Position numbers and translations under genes: made by a program
Shown here: positions 37,080 to 40,335 of the stretch, one piece after another
Position numbering within the stretch: position 1 is the first letter of the stretch
Layout of the letters: each line of letters starts with the position of its first letter
Notes under the pieces: generated by a model
What the model saw: the letters and a program-made list of their open reading frames with translations, nothing else
Database searches by the model: none
Told to the model about the DNA's origin: nothing
From: a virus
Strand: one strand, 5' to 3'
Length of the DNA stretch: 40,335 nucleotides
Virus record (IMG/VR): IMGVR_UViG_3300047586_000121
Coordinates: 1 to 40,335 of that record

Positions 37080-37899
37080 CGAACCTCTCCTCTCTCTTGT
37101 CGTCACGGAATAGGTCGCCGGACTCGGCGTCTGCATGGACCGTCTCCAGTGCCGTCTGTACGGGCCTCGCTTCCTCGGCACTCCGCTGCTTGATGACTTC
37201 CAGGCGACCCCTGAGCGCGTCCTGCTTGTCGGTGACGCTGGGCACCGCCGGCCCGAGGATCTCGATGTCCTCCGCCTCCTCACGCACCGACATGCCCTTG
37301 AGCACGTCAGCGAAAGCATCGCGGAGTGCGAAGGCGCGCGCGCGCATCTGGAGCATACGGTTCGGGTAGGTGATCCAGGGAGTATCTTGGCCATCCTTGC
37401 CCTTCTTCTCCCAGAGTTTTGCCTGCCGGGCATCGGCTTCGGTGAACGACCGGACGACTTCCTGCTCGACGCCGCGGCGCTTGGCGTGGCACGTCCAGCC
37501 GGTGAGTTTGCCCTTCTCGATGATCGGTTCCTCATGGACGTACTCACAGACCGGCGAGGACAGAACGAGGGCCAGGACGGCATCGCCCCACAGACTCGGG
37601 TGTCCGTTGATGACGGCGATGTTCTGGACAGCCTGCATGGGAGAGAGCCCGACCTCGAGCCCGAGCTGGACCGCGACGAAAATCTGCTCCGGCCTCGTGA
37701 CGCCCTTGGGCATCATCTCGGACTTGGCCATGATGACTGCGAGACGCCACAGCGCGTCAAACGTCGTCGGCATGAGACCGCTCCTGCCAATGACGATGCC
37801 AGCCTTAGCGGACTCATCACGGCTTGCCAGCGCCGTCCCTGGCGCCTCGGTTGCGGCGTGGACCGCGGGTGCGGCTACGGTTTCTGGTTTGCTTGCCAT
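37072..37899 (-). CDS. RecT-family single-strand annealing protein
   Basis: 275 residues from ATG 37899 (GGGAGGAACACG upstream). RecT pattern: WRLAVIMAKSEMMPKGV, PEQIFVAVQLGLEVGLSPMQ, AVINGHPSLWGDAVLALVLS, PWITYPNRMLQMRARAFALR and DAFADVLKGMSVREEAED. It anneals complementary strands made by the neighbouring exonuclease, 14 bp upstream, forming a two-gene recombination module. Confidence 0.9.
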   Translation of the reverse strand: MASKPETVAAPAVHAATEAPGTALASRDESAKAGIVIGRSGLMPTTFDALWRLAVIMAKSEMMPKGVTRPEQIFVAVQLGLEVGLSPMQAVQNIAVINGHPSLWGDAVLALVLSSPVCEYVHEEPIIEKGKLTGWTCHAKRRGVEQEVVRSFTEADARQAKLWEKKGKDGQDTPWITYPNRMLQMRARAFALRDAFADVLKGMSVREEAEDIEILGPAVPSVTDKQDALRGRLEVIKQRSAEEARPVQTALETVHADAESGDLFRDDKREERFDV

Positions 37900-37913
37900 C
37901 GTGTTCCTCCCTT

Positions 37914-38891
37914 TCAGATTGCGAAGATGCGGAGCGGACGCGTTATGATCGGTCGCTCATACTTGGCGGCGATTTCGGGTTGCTCCGCTCGCAGCAGCCT
38001 CGTGTCGATCTTCTTGGACGTTTGAGCGCGGAAGTAAACCCGGAACCCCGGCACCTCGACGGCGGTCAGATGCCAGATGGACTGCCGCACCTTCTCGCGG
38101 CAGACTTCTAGGACAGCATCAGCCTCGGTTGAAAGTTCGGCGGCTTCCTGCTCCTCACGCAACAACTTGACGAGGGCCGGATCGTCGAGCCTCTGCACGT
38201 CGCCACTCTCGCCGGCCGCGTCAAGAATCGCCTGACCCTGGCAGGTGTGCCGGAATGGGCAGCCTTGGCAGCGGCGGTCCTTCGTGTCGAGGCGATGAGG
38301 GGCCGGCCCGAATTCGGCCATCCGCATGAAGCGATCGCCGACCTCGCGCATGAGATCGAGCAGCGTCTCGTCGCGCGTCACCGGAACCGTCAGGTAACGG
38401 TCGCCGTCCGGCCAGTAGACGAAGAGCGTGCCCCAACCGTAGCCGGATAGACCGAGGTAGTGCTGCACCTGAGCGGGGAACCGCTGCGGCACGCCGTCCC
38501 GTTTGATCTGCCGCCAGATCCACTCGCCGACTGTCTTGACCTCGAGGATCCCCGGGCCGCGTCCGTCGCCGTTGTCGATGATCGCTCGGTCGACATGGCC
38601 GCCCCACCAGGCGGGCATCGCGACCTCGCGGAAACTGTCCCGCCGCATGGTCCTCCGCCCGGAGGTCTGTTCGTAGAGCTCTACCGCAACGTCCTCGAGC
38701 CGGTTGCCCCGGCTCATCGGGCCGGTGACTTCCTCCGGGTAGTCGGGTGCTTCGCCACGCTTCACGTACCACACGCGCCGCGTGCAGCCGTACGGGCGCT
38801 CGCCCTCGGGCATCACCTCGCCAAGCAGGTTTTCCCAATCTGCCCCGCCTATGAACCCTCTCCGCTGGGAGACGTCAGGATTGGCGTTCAT
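37914..38891 (-). CDS. RecB/Cas4-like exonuclease with probable Fe-S cluster
   Basis: 325 residues from ATG 38891 (GGGAGGGCGAG upstream; ATGA overlap). PD-(D/E)XK motifs: RGNRLEDVAVELYE (E66), GGHVDRAII (D101), GILEVKTVG (E117, K119), QVQHYLGLSG. C36 near the N-terminus plus C208-x2-C211-x5-C217 match the four-cysteine iron-sulfur clamp of AddB, Cas4 and Dna2 nucleases. It should resect duplex ends for the RecT protein. Confidence 0.88.
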   Translation of the reverse strand: MNANPDVSQRRGFIGGADWENLLGEVMPEGERPYGCTRRVWYVKRGEAPDYPEEVTGPMSRGNRLEDVAVELYEQTSGRRTMRRDSFREVAMPAWWGGHVDRAIIDNGDGRGPGILEVKTVGEWIWRQIKRDGVPQRFPAQVQHYLGLSGYGWGTLFVYWPDGDRYLTVPVTRDETLLDLMREVGDRFMRMAEFGPAPHRLDTKDRRCQGCPFRHTCQGQAILDAAGESGDVQRLDDPALVKLLREEQEAAELSTEADAVLEVCREKVRQSIWHLTAVEVPGFRVYFRAQTSKKIDTRLLRAEQPEIAAKYERPIITRPLRIFAI

Positions 38892-39193
38892 CTCGCCCTC
38901 CCGCACACGAGCAGTTGTGCGAACCTGCGCACTGCCGGATCGATCGCAGGGCGCGGGATCCGCCTGTAACTCCACCGCCCCGGCCTGTGGACCGCCTTGT
39001 TGTGATCGGAGAGCAGACGGAACTTCTCCGTGCCCTCAGCAGTCAGACAGCCCGACGAACAGTAGGACCGACCGTAGCGACGCAGCGGGACCGGCGGGAG
39101 ATCTCCGTCGCAGTACGAACACGAGGGGATGATCTCGGGCTCCCAGGGGAATTCGTCGGAGGACCAGCGCGCGGGACCGTGGCAAGAGCACAT
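38888..39193 (-). CDS. Zinc-binding protein, unknown
   Basis: 101 residues from ATG 39193 (GAGGAGCGGCC upstream). Several Cys pairs: CSCHGPARW, SCSYCDGDLPP, SYCSSGCLTAEG, likely two zinc sites. Upstream of the exonuclease with a 4-bp overlap. Function unknown. Confidence 0.65.
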   Translation of the reverse strand: MCSCHGPARWSSDEFPWEPEIIPSCSYCDGDLPPVPLRRYGRSYCSSGCLTAEGTEKFRLLSDHNKAVHRPGRWSYRRIPRPAIDPAVRRFAQLLVCGRAR

Positions 39194-39202
39194 GGCCGCT
39201 CC

Positions 39203-39517
39203 TCAGTCCAGCGTCTTCACGGCGTCAGCCCAGCGCGTACCGGACGGTGCGAAAGAACCGTCATGCTTCACTCCGGTGACCCAGCGCCAGAAGTGCCGAA
39301 ACCGCGAGTGCTTGAATTCACACGCATGGACGCTGGTTCCCAAATGACGCTGGGAAAAATAGGCAGCATCACCCAACACGAGGAACACACCGAGCGGTCC
39401 GCATTTCGCTTTTGGTCGCGTCCACCGGCCCTTCGCGTAGTGCACCGCACCTGGGCCGTGCACCCAAGCCGACCAACGACTTTCCCGTAGAACCTTCCAA
39501 CCCTCGTGAATAATCAC
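39203..39517 (-). CDS. Small protein, unknown
   Basis: 104 residues from GTG 39517 (GGGAGGAAACC upstream). Rich in Trp and aromatic residues (WKVLRESRWSAWVHGPGAVH, FRHFWRWVTGVKHDGSF). No family recognised. Confidence 0.6.
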   Translation of the reverse strand: MIIHEGWKVLRESRWSAWVHGPGAVHYAKGRWTRPKAKCGPLGVFLVLGDAAYFSQRHLGTSVHACEFKHSRFRHFWRWVTGVKHDGSFAPSGTRWADAVKTLD

Positions 39518-39527
39518 GGTTTCCTCC

Positions 39528-39734
39528 CTAGTTTCTCGATCCGATCACGGGCACGACATTCCCCTTGTGCAGGGCGTCCGAGTGGACACGGCGGAGGCGC
39601 AGGCCCGGAGCAACGTGGTTGTGCGAGCGCGCGAGCACCCATACCGCCGCACGCTCCAGCAGGTACCACGCGCGCGATTCGGCACCCTTGACGATCACCC
39701 GGACAAGCATTAGGATTACTTGCAGCAGTCGCAT
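39528..39734 (-). CDS. Small hydrophobic protein, unknown
   Basis: 68 residues from ATG 39734, 4 bp after the upstream stop; longer readings enter that gene. N-terminal amphipathic or membrane-like helix (MRLLQVILMLVRVIVKG), then a basic tail. Function unknown. Confidence 0.5.
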   Translation of the reverse strand: MRLLQVILMLVRVIVKGAESRAWYLLERAAVWVLARSHNHVAPGLRLRRVHSDALHKGNVVPVIGSRN

Positions 39735-39738
39735 CGCT

Positions 39739-40188
39739 TCAGTCGCTTTCCGGCCCGGGTCGCTCCGGGCCGCTGTTGTGTTGAGGGTGGGCGCTGGCCG
39801 GACTCGCACCGGCGCTCCCGCCTTCTTGCTTGGCGGTTAGGGCCTCAGCGCCCGTACTGTCTTCTACTTTTTGGGGGTCCACTTCGCCAGCGTCGTGCCG
39901 ATCATCCCGACCGAGTTGTGGGCCTTGGACCGATGCCGCTTGTGGCCTGTCAGGTGATGCCGACGCGCCTTCGTGCAGCCGCTCTTTTTCTTCTCTTCCA
40001 TGCTCTTCCTCCAGGGGTACGACTGCGCAATCCGGGCAGAGATCCTCGGCCGTGATGTAGCCGTTCGCGAGCCGGCGGGTGCTCAGGTGCCAGCGGTGGA
40101 ACGCCGACGCTTGGTCGAGATCCCACACGTCAGCGACCTCGAACACGTCCGACTGAGGGCAGCGCGAGCAGTGGAGCGTGACCTTCAT
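39739..40188 (-). CDS. Small zinc-site protein with disordered C-terminus
   Basis: 149 residues from ATG 40188, ATGA overlap with the junction-spanning HTH gene. CSRCPQSDVFEVAD and DLCPDCAVVPLEEE give a two-pair zinc site in the first 60 residues. The rest is low-complexity and contains a tRNA-like DNA element. First gene after the excisionase-like gene in the early operon. Confidence 0.6.
   Translation of the reverse strand: MKVTLHCSRCPQSDVFEVADVWDLDQASAFHRWHLSTRRLANGYITAEDLCPDCAVVPLEEEHGREEKERLHEGASASPDRPQAASVQGPQLGRDDRHDAGEVDPQKVEDSTGAEALTAKQEGGSAGASPASAHPQHNSGPERPGPESD
39788..39853 (-). ncRNA. D-armless tRNA-like element inside a coding region
   Basis: Minus-strand fold: 8-bp acceptor GGGCGCTG/CAGCGCCC with discriminator A; a 9-nt link AGGCCCTAA instead of a D-arm; 5-bp stem CCGCC/GGCGG with a 9-nt loop AAGCAAGAA; 4-nt variable region; T-arm GCCGG-TGCGAGT-CCGGC. 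All 18 pairs are Watson-Crick. It lacks U33 and a normal anticodon loop, so decoding is unlikely. It lies in frame in the gene 39739-40188. Confidence 0.5.
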
Positions 40189-40335
40189 GCGTCACCGTCC
40201 ACACTCGTGTACTTCCCGAGATCCCACACGCCGTACTTGAATTCACGGTTCGCGACGGTCCTGCGGGGCACAATCTGCTCCACCGCGAACCCACCGCCAG
40301 TCCCGTACTCGACAGCGATCGCCGTGAGCAGTGGG
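40185..40335 (-). CDS. 3' part of the junction-spanning HTH-capsid chimera
   Basis: Continuation of the gene that starts at 300. The capsid-derived part ends GKYTS, then VDGDA and stop TGA 40187-40185, overlapping the next ATG (ATGA). Bases 40202-40335 are the 134-bp duplicate. The five native codons after the copy, plus the coupled stop, show that the gene's own 3' end is preserved. Confidence 0.7.
   Translation of the reverse strand, partial: PLLTAIAVEYGTGGGFAVEQIVPRRTVANREFKYGVWDLGKYTSVDGDA
40202..40335. repeat. Junction copy of the 134-bp capsid segment
   Basis: Identical to 22068-22201. Its last 127 bases equal the first 127 of the window. Left flank ACA/CTCGTGT and right flank CTCGTGT (positions 128-134) share a 7-bp sequence that also occurs at the donor's left edge, a microhomology footprint. 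Confidence 0.95.

Noticed and set aside
1-40335. CRISPR arrays, rRNA genes, canonical tRNA genes, IS elements
   Set aside because: No regularly spaced direct repeats, rRNA-like blocks, complete cloverleaf or transposase motifs were seen on either strand by eye.

Overview
The window is a complete or near-complete temperate tailed-phage genome from a high-GC, probably Gram-negative host. The first 127 bases are identical to the last 127, so the contig closes into a circle of about 40,208 bp. Gram-negative is inferred from an Rz/Rz1-type spanin pair. The head genes are Mu-like (DUF935 portal, MuF protein, Mu-I-type protease/scaffold, DUF1320 and Mu-G-type proteins). The tail is siphovirus-like: a Phage_tube_2-type tube protein, frameshifted chaperones, a 1122-residue tape measure and a gpJ-like tip. 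I cannot name a host or a related isolate.

Layout. 1-1.06 kb: leftward early control (Cro-like gene, HTH/coiled-coil gene, excisionase-like HTH gene) from a TTGACA-17-TAGGTT promoter. 1.06-3.05 kb: rightward lysogeny operon (HTH repressor or CII-like regulator, membrane zinc-ribbon protein, small protein, tyrosine integrase), every junction a 4-bp start/stop overlap. 3.05-3.47 kb: candidate attP with paired repeats and a 16-bp palindrome matching the ParB site parS. 3.47-4.38 kb: three small rightward genes behind their own promoter, closed by a bidirectional terminator. Everything from 4.47 kb to the right end is leftward: lysis (4.4-8.8 kb), tail (8.8-20 kb), head and packaging (20-30 kb), then a dense block of small, often zinc-binding, early genes with a VRR-NUC nuclease, a replication protein carrying an HNH domain and internal repeats, a RecT annealase and a Cas4/AddB-like exonuclease (30-40.2 kb). 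The early operon therefore runs leftward from about 1 kb, across the circle junction, and through 40-30 kb.

Three things stand out. (1) The MuF head protein contains an intein, and on the opposite strand of that intein, in exactly antiparallel codon register, lies a probable homing endonuclease gene. Its TATAAT promoter and ribosome-binding site sit inside the codons of the intein's C-terminal splicing block. (2) The excisionase-like gene at the circle junction carries an exact in-frame 44-codon copy of the major capsid gene; removing 132 bp restores a tidy 63-codon ORF. (3) A 33-bp perfect inverted repeat, read as coding sequence in opposite directions at its two sites, flanks the replication module. 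Other signals are a D-armless tRNA-like fold inside a coding region, a carbohydrate-binding-like module present in two tail genes, and a Gly/Pro repeat shared by two tail proteins.

All assignments rest on reading motifs, spacing and translations by eye; no database search was run.
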